Shown piece after piece: positions 8,555 through 16,898 of a DNA stretch of 52,228 bases. The stretch comes from Prevotella sp. (lineage in GTDB: Bacteria > Bacteroidota > Bacteroidia > Bacteroidales > Bacteroidaceae). The notes under the pieces are model-generated. The model was not told the DNA's origin. It did no database searches and saw only the letters and a list, made by a program, of their open reading frames with translations. The position numbers and the translations under genes are program-made. The stretch covers positions 1 to 52,228 of the forward strand of contig JAFWSS010000195.1 of the NCBI GenBank assembly GCA_017524385.1, in the 5' to 3' direction. Each line of letters begins with the position of its first letter. The stretch's first letter is position 1.

Positions 8555-9586
8555 ATGGCCTATCACACGCGCGCGCGTAAGCTTTGGGCCGACTCGTTGA
8601 AGGGTTGGCTGATACTCCTTGTGGTGTTGGGGCACGCCCTGCAGTGGACTCTTGGCGATGTCGGCATAGACCACAACCACCTTTGGAATTGGATTTATTC
8701 CTTCCATATGTCGGCTTTCATGGCTGTCAGCGGTTGGCTGGCGTACAGGCCGGAGGGCGAGTCTCACCCTGCGGGGCGTCTCATCCTCCGTCGCGCCGGT
8801 CAGTTGCTGGTGCCATATTTCTGCTGGTCGGTGGTTCTTTTGTTTTTTTCCAATGACAGTGTTGTCTCCAATGTGCTCAACTTCGTGTTATGCCCCGACA
8901 ATTATTTCTGGTTCCTGTGGGTTTTGTTCTTCATCCATGTCATATTCATCCTTGTGGAAAGCGCCTCCAATCGACTCCATCTCAACCATACGGCAACCAT
9001 TCTGGCAACGGCACTGTTGCTTGTCGCAGTAATGGTGGTCACGGAATTCCGCTTGTTTGGATACCAATACATCGCCTATCATTTCATCTTCTTCTCCTTC
9101 GGCTATTTCATCCATCGTCATGCAGCCTTGCAGACGCGGCGTTGGGCGGTGTTGCTACCTTGCGCCATCCTTTGGCTGGTGCTGGCATGGTGGTGGAGGA
9201 TGCATGACCTTCCGTCGTGGATGCCCTCCATTCCCGGTGTACCAGAGACCTTGTTGGTGTATGCTTATCGCACGCTCACGGCATTGACCGCCGCCTTTTT
9301 CCTCCTCAATGCCGCCCCCTTGGTGCTCGATGGCAACCGTTTCCCCAACAGTCGGGTCATCACATTGGGGCAATGGTCTTTAGGCATCTATACTGCCCAT
9401 TTGTCGTATCTCACCTTGTTGAAACAGACTTCCTTGTTGTTTGCGATGAAGGCAGGTTGGCGTTCGTTGCCCGACTGGTTGTTCGTATCGATGCTGTTTG
9501 TGACGGCTCTTGTCATTTCCCTTGTTGTCGTATGGCTCCTCATGCGCAACAGGCATACGGCGAGGCTGATGTTGGGCAAATTTTGA
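8555..9586 (+). CDS. Acyltransferase 3 family membrane protein
   Basis: The ~343-residue protein starts ADSLKGWLILLVVLGHAL, the family signature with the essential His in TM1, followed by the Arg-containing LILRRAGQLLVPYFCWS. About ten hydrophobic segments follow. Such proteins O-acylate sugars of polysaccharides, peptidoglycan or lipids at the inner membrane. A TTG at 8546, preceded by GAGGAAGGAA, could be the real start and would add three residues. The SGNH hydrolase gene begins 12 bases after the stop, so the two are likely cotranscribed and may act on one substrate. Confidence 0.88.
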   Translation: MAYHTRARKLWADSLKGWLILLVVLGHALQWTLGDVGIDHNHLWNWIYSFHMSAFMAVSGWLAYRPEGESHPAGRLILRRAGQLLVPYFCWSVVLLFFSNDSVVSNVLNFVLCPDNYFWFLWVLFFIHVIFILVESASNRLHLNHTATILATALLLVAVMVVTEFRLFGYQYIAYHFIFFSFGYFIHRHAALQTRRWAVLLPCAILWLVLAWWWRMHDLPSWMPSIPGVPETLLVYAYRTLTALTAAFFLLNAAPLVLDGNRFPNSRVITLGQWSLGIYTAHLSYLTLLKQTSLLFAMKAGWRSLPDWLFVSMLFVTALVISLVVVWLLMRNRHTARLMLGKF

Positions 9587-9598
9587 ATTCAAACGAGT

Positions 9599-10357
9599 AT
9601 GAAGACAAAAAAATCTTCTTTTGGAAAGAAATGCAGGAGGTTTGCCGCATGGCTGGCGGCGGCCTATTTCTTGGCGAATATATGGACCTACGTGCAGGAT
9701 ATGGGAAAACCCACCATCCTCTTCGTGGGTGACAGCGTGACGGATGCGAAGATAGAATACAAGCTGTGGAAGCCCTATTCCCTCTACCGGTATTGTTATG
9801 CTTGGAAGTTGCCTTTCTACCATGAGGCGTTGTATGCACATGGAGGGTGGTGCCGCCTGGTGGGTGAGCGGAAAGGTTTCAACTGGTACGACGCGGGTAG
9901 CGGTGGTGCTACACTCGCCGACAATGGTCAAAGCAACGCCATTGTCAAGCGTGTGAAGGAACTCGCCCATCTCAAGGACTTCGACTACATCATCGTCAGC
10001 GGTGGCATCAACGATTTGGAATACAACCATTGGATGGGTGATGACAACACCTCTTCCATCCAGGCCTTGCGCGAAATCTGCGCCACGCTGAAAGGCACGA
10101 GATCAAAGGTGGGGTTCATCATTCCCTATTACACAGGGAAGCATGTGGATGCCATGCGCAAATATGGCGACATGATGCGTAGCGTGTGCGAGGAGTATGG
10201 CGTGCCTTTCCTCGACCAACGAGAGTCGGCCGTGAGACTCGACACCAAGGAGGGTGTGATGAGGCATGGCATAGCCGGCAAGGACTGGCTTCATTGCAAC
10301 GAGGCCGCTTACCAGATACTGGCCGACGACATCTGCCGATGGATGGAAGGATGGTGA
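9599..10357 (+). CDS. SGNH/GDSL-family hydrolase, membrane-anchored
   Basis: The 252-residue protein has a basic N-terminus and one hydrophobic segment (~15-30, AAWLAAAYFLANIW) serving as signal or anchor. The four family blocks are present: FVGDSVTDA (Ser ~45), the Gly of DAGSGGATLADN, Asn in VSGGINDLEY, and the Asp-x-x-His pair in KDWLHCNEAAY. These enzymes remove or move acyl groups on carbohydrates. Its position right behind an acyltransferase-3 gene suggests paired O-acetylation and deacetylation (or acetyl transfer) of an envelope glycan; that is inference. Confidence 0.88.
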   Translation: MKTKKSSFGKKCRRFAAWLAAAYFLANIWTYVQDMGKPTILFVGDSVTDAKIEYKLWKPYSLYRYCYAWKLPFYHEALYAHGGWCRLVGERKGFNWYDAGSGGATLADNGQSNAIVKRVKELAHLKDFDYIIVSGGINDLEYNHWMGDDNTSSIQALREICATLKGTRSKVGFIIPYYTGKHVDAMRKYGDMMRSVCEEYGVPFLDQRESAVRLDTKEGVMRHGIAGKDWLHCNEAAYQILADDICRWMEGW

Positions 10358-10387
10358 AGATGATGCTCTGGCCAGAGATGGCCACCA

Positions 10388-11371
10388 TCAGCTGTTTCGT
10401 TCATTGAAATAGGAGACGGCTTTCTCCACTTTCCATTCATCCATCATCCTCTTGTAATTGGCCGACTCCACATTCTCTTCCACCCGGTCGTCGAGCATGG
10501 AAAAGAAGTCCATGCCCGTGATTCGCTCCACCTCGTCGATAGAGACCACATACTCGTTCATATCCTTGTGGCCTCCCTTGTTGGGATAGACGAATCCTAT
10601 GGCCTTGGTCTTCCTTCCATCGGCGAGCAGCACTTTGAAGAAAGCGTCGGGGACGGCCACATTGTTGTTGCCTATGGTTTGTTTCACCCCGTTGTAGAAT
10701 ATGGGGCCGGTGACGATGTAGATGTCTCCCATCTCTTTTGCCCAGTATCGGCATTGTATTTCCAGGTCGTTCCAGTCGCCCTTGTTCAAGTCGTGGTTCT
10801 GCGGGCATATGTTGGAGAGAAGGAAAGACTGCTTTTGGGCTTTTTGGCTCCATTTGTTGTCGCCCGAGGGGCACATGTGCCCTCTGTCGTATTTGGAACG
10901 GAAATAATCGTCTGTCGTAGCCCTTGGCGCCGGCACCTCCATGTCTTCATAAAAATCCATCCCATCCCTATAGTTCTGTCCTTTGGTATGTGCAGCAGTG
11001 AGGTGCCATGCCACCCAGTTGGGCACTTTTCTGTCTTTGTTGTATGAGACGGTGTATCCCTCTCTCAAGAGCATGATCTCGCTGGTGTTTTTGAGAGGGG
11101 CGGGATATTCCATTTTCTGTTCCCTCCTCCCGCGCTCGTTGTTCGTGGTGCTTTCCCCAGAATTCCTGGTGCTTTCCCCGGAAGACCTTTGGTCGTAAAA
11201 TTCAGGCACGATGTCTCCTCCCCCATTGCCACTTCCAAGACCGATGCCGAAATATCTTCCCAGCACCAAAAGAGCGATGAGGAGAACCAGCAGCAGTAGT
11301 TTCACTTTGTGCTTTTTCCCCAATCCTTGCAGTATTCCCTTTTTCCTATTTCTTCCTTTTCTTTTACCCAT
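10388..11371 (-). CDS. DNA/RNA non-specific endonuclease, membrane-anchored
   Basis: The 327-residue protein begins with a very basic stretch and one hydrophobic helix (~24-44, VKLLLLVLLIALLVLGRYFGI), then a Ser/Asn/Glu-rich linker (~60-90). The NUC1-type nuclease domain follows, with the signature SKYDRGHMCPSGDN holding the catalytic His, and the downstream Asn metal ligand in SNICPQNHDLNKGDW. Enzymes of this family cut single- and double-stranded DNA and RNA; the anchor points to activity on the periplasmic or outer side. It lies 38 bases behind the L,D-transpeptidase gene and is probably cotranscribed with it. Confidence 0.9.
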   Translation of the reverse strand: MGKRKGRNRKKGILQGLGKKHKVKLLLLVLLIALLVLGRYFGIGLGSGNGGGDIVPEFYDQRSSGESTRNSGESTTNNERGRREQKMEYPAPLKNTSEIMLLREGYTVSYNKDRKVPNWVAWHLTAAHTKGQNYRDGMDFYEDMEVPAPRATTDDYFRSKYDRGHMCPSGDNKWSQKAQKQSFLLSNICPQNHDLNKGDWNDLEIQCRYWAKEMGDIYIVTGPIFYNGVKQTIGNNNVAVPDAFFKVLLADGRKTKAIGFVYPNKGGHKDMNEYVVSIDEVERITGMDFFSMLDDRVEENVESANYKRMMDEWKVEKAVSYFNERNS

Positions 11372-11409
11372 GGCATTGCGGTTGAGAGTAAACCAGTGTT
11401 TTGTTGACT

Positions 11410-12189
11410 TTATTGTTGAGCAACCTTAGCCGGGTTGATGTGTCTTTTTCTCTTGATGCCTTGTTTTTTCATGGCGCGTATTTCGAAGGGAAGGTCGTCC
11501 ACGTCCTCCGCCTTGATGACCACAGGCATCCCGACATAGGTGTAATTGTCTCCCAAGTCCTTGATGTCCTTGTCGTGCAACCTGATGCATCCCTCGCTGG
11601 CTCTTCCAGGTACGCTTTCCTCGTTGTTGGTGCTTCCATGTATGCCAATACCCTTGTGCCCTGGGGTTTTCAGCCTATGAAAATAACGTCCGTATGAGAG
11701 GATTTTTCCCCTTCCGTCTCCGAAGTCATGTTCCCATCCCGATGCATCGACGATTTCTGTTATGGTGAAGGGGTTGTCCATGGTGCAATGAGGAGTTTTC
11801 ATATCCCCCTCCTTTTCCTTGTTCCCTTTTTTGAGTGCAAAGCAACAGTCATACCTAGCCAGCATCACGGTGTCTTCCCCCTGTGGTTCATAAACATAAA
11901 GGTAATAGTCTTTTTTAGACATGATGATGAAGCAGTTTTCCTTTTTTTTCATCTTGTCAGGATGACTGAAACTTTCGTCCGATGCCAGTCTTATGGTTTT
12001 ATTGCCATACGACTCAACCACCTTCTCTCCCACTTCATCCTCTGAATAGGGGAATGCCTCCTCCTGGGCATCTACGAAAGGCTTGCTCTCACCCTTCTTC
12101 CCTTCCCCATGGCAGGCGGCCAAGAGAACCAGTGCAACCACGCATGTCACCAAGGTTTTGTATTTCTCGACTGTTCTTTTGTTTTCCAT
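11410..12189 (-). CDS. L,D-transpeptidase family (YkuD) lipoprotein
   Basis: The 259-residue protein has a signal peptide with lipobox LVLLAACHG (Cys ~25), so it is a lipoprotein. The YkuD catalytic domain lies in the C-terminal half, with the His of KGIGIHGSTN and the catalytic Cys of SEGCIRLHDKDI. Family members cross-link peptidoglycan or attach proteins to it, and a subset are murein amidases or endopeptidases. It is the first gene of a two-gene minus-strand unit with the nuclease gene, and has its own promoter in the divergent gap. Confidence 0.88.
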   Translation of the reverse strand: MENKRTVEKYKTLVTCVVALVLLAACHGEGKKGESKPFVDAQEEAFPYSEDEVGEKVVESYGNKTIRLASDESFSHPDKMKKKENCFIIMSKKDYYLYVYEPQGEDTVMLARYDCCFALKKGNKEKEGDMKTPHCTMDNPFTITEIVDASGWEHDFGDGRGKILSYGRYFHRLKTPGHKGIGIHGSTNNEESVPGRASEGCIRLHDKDIKDLGDNYTYVGMPVVIKAEDVDDLPFEIRAMKKQGIKRKRHINPAKVAQQ

Positions 12190-12212
12190 GTTTTGTCCTA
12201 TTAATATGGATG

Positions 12213-12243
12213 CAAAAATAAGAAAAAAAATGATACGAGCAAA
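12213..12243 (-). promoter_or_regulatory. Promoter of the L,D-transpeptidase gene
   Basis: Read on the minus strand: TTTG (12243-12240), a 19-base spacer, then TATTTTTG (12220-12213), 24 bases before the start codon. Confidence 0.65.
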
Positions 12244-12281
12244 ACAAAAAAGCCTTTTTTGAGGTTTTCCCGCTCAAGTGG

Positions 12282-12312
12282 TTGGTTGAATGAAATGTTT
12301 TTCCTATTTTTG
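12282..12312 (+). promoter_or_regulatory. Promoter of aguA
   Basis: TTGG (12282-12285), a 19-base spacer and TATTTTTG (12305-12312) precede ATG 12335 by 22 bases. It lies back to back with the L,D-transpeptidase promoter. Confidence 0.65.
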
Positions 12313-12334
12313 TAACTCAAATGCAAGCATCTCA

Positions 12335-13360
12335 ATGGACCACCTGTATTTCCCTGCTGAATGGGAGCACCAGCGGTGCATCCAACTGACGTGGCCCCAT
12401 GCCGGCACCGACTGGGCAGACTGTCTGACGGACATCACAAAGACGTTCGTCGAACTGTCGTCCGTCATCACTCGGCATGAGGCCTTGTTGGTTGTCACTC
12501 CCGACCCGGCCTCCACCCATTCCACCCTGGCGTCACGTCTGTCGCCGGAAGCCCTCCGTCGCGTCACCTTCTTCCAGTGTGCCACCAACGACACATGGGC
12601 GCGAGACCATGGCGCCCTCACCCTTCTGCCTGTTGCCGGCAGCACCGCCAGCCCTCGGCTGCTCGACTTCCGCTTCAACGGCTGGGGAGAGAAGTTCCCC
12701 TCTGCGCTCGACAACGCCATCAACCGCCATCTCTCGCAATCCGGCATCCTTGGCCCTCTTGACGACCATGACGACTTCGTGCTTGAAGGCGGCTCCGTGG
12801 AGAGCGACGGTGCAGGCACGGTTTTCACGACGAGCATGTGCCTGTTGTCGCCTCACCGCAACGACCTTGACCGCGAAGGTCTGGAACGCGAGTTGAAACG
12901 TCGCCTGCATGCCGCCCGCGTGGTGTGGCTCGACCATGGCAGCCTGATAGGCGACGACACCGACGGGCACATCGACACCATCGTGCGCTGCGCCCCCGGC
13001 GACACCCTGCTGCATGTGTGCAGCGACGACCCTTCCGATGCGCAACATGCCGACTTCCAAGCCCTCGAGCGCCAACTGCACGAGTTGCGCACCCTCGACG
13101 GACGCCCCTATCGGTTTCTCCCTCTCCCCATGCCTCACGCCATCATGGAAGACGGAGAGCGCCTGCCTGCCACATATGCCAACTTCCTCATTCTCAACGG
13201 TGCCGTCGTTGTTCCGACCTATGACCAGCCCGACAACGACGCCCAGGCCTGCGAGACCATCGGCAGTGCGTTCCCAGGCCGCGAGGTGGTGCCTTTGGAC
13301 GCCCGGACAATCATCCGCCAGCATGGCTCCATCCACTGTCTGACAATGCAGTATTATTGA
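12335..13360 (+). CDS. aguA: Agmatine deiminase
   Basis: The 341-residue enzyme converts agmatine to N-carbamoylputrescine and ammonia in polyamine synthesis. Family features: YFPAEWEHQRCIQLTWPH at the N-terminus, NDTWARDHGALT (substrate-binding Asp), LEGGSVESDG, DHGSLIGDDTDGHID with the catalytic Asp/His pair, and the nucleophilic Cys in HGSIHCLTMQYY at the very C-terminus. ATG 12335 (MDHLYFPAEW) is chosen because it matches the family's length and follows the promoter closely; an upstream frame extension to 12290 would start inside the promoter. The next gene, aguB, begins 17 bases after the stop and catalyses the next step. Confidence 0.95.
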   Translation: MDHLYFPAEWEHQRCIQLTWPHAGTDWADCLTDITKTFVELSSVITRHEALLVVTPDPASTHSTLASRLSPEALRRVTFFQCATNDTWARDHGALTLLPVAGSTASPRLLDFRFNGWGEKFPSALDNAINRHLSQSGILGPLDDHDDFVLEGGSVESDGAGTVFTTSMCLLSPHRNDLDREGLERELKRRLHAARVVWLDHGSLIGDDTDGHIDTIVRCAPGDTLLHVCSDDPSDAQHADFQALERQLHELRTLDGRPYRFLPLPMPHAIMEDGERLPATYANFLILNGAVVVPTYDQPDNDAQACETIGSAFPGREVVPLDARTIIRQHGSIHCLTMQYY

Positions 13361-13377
13361 ACCCACATTCTCACACC

Positions 13378-14274
13378 ATGAAAGAAATCAAGATAGGAAT
13401 CATCCAGCAACACAACGTTGACTCACGCGAGGACAACATGCGCCGCCTCCGTGACGGCATCATCGACCTTTCCCGTCAAGGTGCCCAATTGGTCGTCCTT
13501 CAGGAGTTGCACAACTCCCTTTACTTCTGCCAAGAGGAGCGAGTCGACCATTTCGACTTGGCCGAACCCATCCCCGGGCCTTCCACCGAGTTTTTTGGCA
13601 CCCTTGCCCGTGAACTGGGTGTGGTGATTGTCACCTCCCTCTTCGAGCGCCGCGCCGCCGGCCTTTACCACAACACCGCCGTAGTGCTGGAGCGCGACGG
13701 CAGCATAGCCGGCATCTACCGCAAGACACACATCCCCGACGACCCAGCCTATTATGAGAAATTCTATTTCACACCCGGCGACCTTGGCTTCCATCCCATC
13801 GACACCAGCGTGGGTCGCCTTGGCGTGCTTGTCTGCTGGGACCAATGGTATCCCGAGGCCGCACGCCTGATGGCCCTTGCCGGCGCCGACCTTCTCATCT
13901 ACCCCACTGCCATCGGCTATGAGAGCAGCGACACACCGGAAGAGCAAGAGCGCCAGCGGGAGGCATGGACGACGGTGCAGCGCGGCCATGCCGTGGCCAA
14001 CGGCCTGCCAGTGGTGACGGTGAACCGCGTGGGCCACGAAGCCGACCCCTCTGGCCAGACCCGTGGCATACAGTTTTGGGGAAGCAGTTTCATTGTCGGT
14101 CCTCAAGGCGAGTTTCTCCACCGCTCCAGTGTCGATGCCGAAGAGACGGCTGTCATCACCATCGACCTGGACCACAGCGAGCAAGTGCGACGCTGGTGGC
14201 CATTCTTCCGCGACCGCAGGATAGAGGAATATGGCAACCTGCTCAAAAGGTATGTGGACCCTGAAAGAGGATAG
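13378..14274 (+). CDS. aguB: N-carbamoylputrescine amidase
   Basis: The 298-residue nitrilase-superfamily enzyme hydrolyses N-carbamoylputrescine to putrescine, CO2 and ammonia. The catalytic triad is visible: Glu in VVLQELHN (~42), Lys in YRKTHIPDDP (~117), Cys in VLVCWDQWYPEAAR (~154). The CWDQWYPEAAR motif is characteristic of the AguB branch rather than of other nitrilases. ATG 13378 is 17 bases after aguA and opens with the family sequence KEIKIGIIQQ. With aguA it makes a complete arginine-derived agmatine-to-putrescine route, common in Bacteroidales. Confidence 0.95.
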   Translation: MKEIKIGIIQQHNVDSREDNMRRLRDGIIDLSRQGAQLVVLQELHNSLYFCQEERVDHFDLAEPIPGPSTEFFGTLARELGVVIVTSLFERRAAGLYHNTAVVLERDGSIAGIYRKTHIPDDPAYYEKFYFTPGDLGFHPIDTSVGRLGVLVCWDQWYPEAARLMALAGADLLIYPTAIGYESSDTPEEQERQREAWTTVQRGHAVANGLPVVTVNRVGHEADPSGQTRGIQFWGSSFIVGPQGEFLHRSSVDAEETAVITIDLDHSEQVRRWWPFFRDRRIEEYGNLLKRYVDPERG

Positions 14275-14313
14275 AAAGTGCTAGGAAAAACTAGGAATAC
14301 TGGGAAAGTCCCC

Positions 14314-14331
14314 CCTTGGAAAAATCCAAGG
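14314..14331. terminator. Small hairpin between convergent genes
   Basis: CCTTGGA (14314-14320), AAAA loop, TCCAAGG (14325-14331). A 7-base-pair stem lies between aguB and the convergent permease operon, possibly serving both. There is no clear T-run on the plus strand. Confidence 0.45.
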
Positions 14332-15609
14332 CTAATGACGCCTTTTATGCCTTAGCAGCCATAGTGATGCGATGGCCACGACAGCCATGCTAACGACGCA
14401 GATGAAGAATCGCCGATATCCAAAATAGTCTTGTATGAAGCCCGTAGCCACACCTGCCAGCAAAAACGAAAAAGCGACGATGGCGAGGCAGGAGTCGCCA
14501 TATGCAGGAAGTGTTCTGCCACGTCCATAATACCTCAGATATCGCACGAACCCCGCCATACCGAATCCACATCCAAAACTCTCCACCGAGAGGCAAAGGG
14601 TGACGTATGACAGTTCCGACGGCATGTCATAAGCAAGGTAAAGGAGCACCACGTCGGGCAAGGTGATGGCCATCACCATAGGCCACACCCACTTTCTCAA
14701 GCCCTTTTTCTTCATGATTTCAAATCCCATCACGCAGCCCGCCAACATGGCCATTCCTGCCACGGTGCTTAGCGCGAACGCCACTTCCTGCGGTCCTAAC
14801 GAGAGTCCTCCGATGCTCCCCGGGTCGACCAAGAAGAGCAGGACACCTTTTATGATGAGGCATTCGTGCAAGGAGAAAAGAATGATGAACAAGACAAAAG
14901 GCCCTTGCTTGGGGAATTTCCACCATTTCCTCACTTCTCTCATCTGTCTTTTCCAAGCCGCCGACAGCCCCATCTGTCTCCCGCACTCCACATGCTTTGG
15001 CAACGAAATGGCCATGATGACAGCCACGAAAAAGACCATGGCCGCCAACACATTGAAAGCCAATGCCCACGACTCGACGATGTCTCTTGTGAGCACCTCC
15101 ATGTCGCCGGCGATGACGAAGGTGACACCCGTGCCCAAAACGGTGGCCAGAATGGGCAAAGCTACAGACACGGAAGTTCTTCCTTGCTTCCGACTCCCCC
15201 AAAGTGCGTTACAGAAATCTCCCGCCATGACATCATGGAAAGCCCCTATCAGTGCAGCAGCAGCCAGGCAATACCATACGGCGTCACCGCCACCTTTCGG
15301 TTCTATAAACCATGCCACCGCCAACATCGACAAGGCGAACAGCACCTCCATGGCCACCATCCACCACGCCTGCCGTGGCAAGGCCAAGGCGAAAGGTCTG
15401 AGCAACTGTCGCAACACGAACGGAATGGCAAGCAACGCTGTCCCACACGAGGCCCAAGAGTTGCTCATTCCCAGTCTCTTCAGCATCACCATCGCCACAG
15501 ACATCAGGGCCACCACCACCATGCCCCTTGCGAAGCCCAGCAGCGAAGCCCATAGCCACGCCCTCCTATGCGTGACCACCTTTCCTGCGACAGAAGAATG
15601 CTCTCTCAT
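14332..15609 (-). CDS. AmpG-like MFS permease, divergent copy
   Basis: The 425-residue protein has about 12 hydrophobic helices and resembles the AmpG/MFS neighbour upstream, sharing features such as an intracellular loop near residue 200 and a W-PMVMAITLPDVVLLYL segment that matches W-PFVCAITLPDIVYVYL in the neighbour. It is more diverged at the N-terminus. Its start directly abuts the previous gene's stop (no gap), showing coupled translation. A role in uptake of cell-wall fragments is inferred from resemblance and operon; the substrate is unknown. Confidence 0.85.
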   Translation of the reverse strand: MREHSSVAGKVVTHRRAWLWASLLGFARGMVVVALMSVAMVMLKRLGMSNSWASCGTALLAIPFVLRQLLRPFALALPRQAWWMVAMEVLFALSMLAVAWFIEPKGGGDAVWYCLAAAALIGAFHDVMAGDFCNALWGSRKQGRTSVSVALPILATVLGTGVTFVIAGDMEVLTRDIVESWALAFNVLAAMVFFVAVIMAISLPKHVECGRQMGLSAAWKRQMREVRKWWKFPKQGPFVLFIILFSLHECLIIKGVLLFLVDPGSIGGLSLGPQEVAFALSTVAGMAMLAGCVMGFEIMKKKGLRKWVWPMVMAITLPDVVLLYLAYDMPSELSYVTLCLSVESFGCGFGMAGFVRYLRYYGRGRTLPAYGDSCLAIVAFSFLLAGVATGFIQDYFGYRRFFICVVSMAVVAIASLWLLRHKRRH

Positions 15610-16893
15610 CTATTCTTGCTTTTTCTTTCCAAACTCCGGGTCAATCTTGATGAAGGCCGTAACGGCAAAGGTGATGATGCAGAAGAACATGACCAAGATG
15701 AAGAAGGTATTATACCCTACCGCGTCCTTGATCCATCCCGACACCATTCCCGGGAGCATCAACCCGAGATAAGACAATCCGGTGCAAATGGCATAATGAG
15801 ATGTCTTGAACTCACCCTGACTGTAATAGAGCATATAGAGCGTAAGTGCGGTGAATCCCAATCCATAGCCAAACTGCTCTATGAAAAGGCATGTGCTGAC
15901 GAGCCACAGGTTGTCGGGCAGAGCCGCACTAAGATACACATACACGATGTCGGGCAAGGTGATGGCGCAAACAAACGGCCAAAGCCAACGTTTCAATCCG
16001 TCGCGACTGGCCAGCATGCCACCCACAATACCGCCCAGGAGCAGTCCGATGAGTCCGACGGTGCCGTATGCCAGGCCAAACGCCTCTTTGGTAAGCCCCA
16101 GTCCTCCCTCTTCCATCGGGCGTAGCAAGAACGTGCTTGCCATCTTGGTGAGCATAGCTTCGGGGAAGCGATAAAGCAAAAGGAAAAGCAACACGAACAC
16201 GATTTGCTTGACCGGCACCTTGGTGAAGAATGAGGAGAGCATCTGCCAAAGTCCATGCACCACTTCTTCTGCCGTCATCCCTTCGTTATTCCTGTCCACA
16301 GGTTTTGGCATGGCAAAACGATGATAAAGCCAGATGGCGATGAAGATTGCCGCAAGTCCGAAAAAGATGAGACTCCATGTAAACGCCTTGCTGTCAGGGT
16401 ATGCTTTCTGCAACTCACCGGCCAACCATACGAGCACGCCTTGTCCGAAGATGACAGCGACACGGTAAAAGGTGTTTCGGATTCCGACAAACCACGATTG
16501 GTCGTGACTGTCGAGGTCGAGCATGTAGAATCCGTCGGCGGCAATGTCGTGCGTGGCACTGGAAAATGCCATGAGGAAGAAGAAGAACATGGTACCTTGA
16601 AACCAAAAAGCCGTGTTCACCGTGAAAGCCACACCGGCGAAGGCCGCTCCCAGTAGCAACTGCATGGTGAGCACCCACCAACGTTTGGTTTTAAACAAAT
16701 CAACAAATGGGCTCCATAGCGGTTTGATGACCCACGGCAGTCCCAGCCAACTTGTGTAGAGGGCGATTTCGGTGTCGCTCATCCCCATTTCCATATACAT
16801 CACCACGGCCACGGTCATCACCACCACGTTGGGCAACCCCTCGGCGAAGTACAGTGTTGGAATCCAAGCCCATGGGCTTCTTTTCTTTTCCAT
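15610..16893 (-). CDS. AmpG-like MFS permease (muropeptide uptake family)
   Basis: The 427-residue, 12-helix protein begins SPWAWIPTLYFAEGLPNVVV, the AmpG/acetyl-CoA-transporter-type opening, followed by LGLPWVIKPLWSPFVD, typical of AmpG. AmpG carries anhydro-muropeptides into the cytoplasm during peptidoglycan recycling. The gene starts 5 bases after the large fusion gene and ends flush with the second permease. The shared operon with a SpoIID-domain protein supports a cell-wall fragment as substrate, but related sugar transporters cannot be excluded. Confidence 0.88.
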   Translation of the reverse strand: MEKKRSPWAWIPTLYFAEGLPNVVVMTVAVVMYMEMGMSDTEIALYTSWLGLPWVIKPLWSPFVDLFKTKRWWVLTMQLLLGAAFAGVAFTVNTAFWFQGTMFFFFLMAFSSATHDIAADGFYMLDLDSHDQSWFVGIRNTFYRVAVIFGQGVLVWLAGELQKAYPDSKAFTWSLIFFGLAAIFIAIWLYHRFAMPKPVDRNNEGMTAEEVVHGLWQMLSSFFTKVPVKQIVFVLLFLLLYRFPEAMLTKMASTFLLRPMEEGGLGLTKEAFGLAYGTVGLIGLLLGGIVGGMLASRDGLKRWLWPFVCAITLPDIVYVYLSAALPDNLWLVSTCLFIEQFGYGLGFTALTLYMLYYSQGEFKTSHYAICTGLSYLGLMLPGMVSGWIKDAVGYNTFFILVMFFCIITFAVTAFIKIDPEFGKKKQE

Positions 16894-16898
16894 TTTGC

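Noticed and set aside
13357-13377. Upstream TTG start for aguB
   Set aside because: It would add seven residues overlapping the aguA stop; the family's N-terminus begins at the ATG at 13378.
14663-15772. 369-codon plus-strand frame across the permease genes
   Set aside because: It is antisense to two clear membrane proteins and its product is low in structure with no family features.
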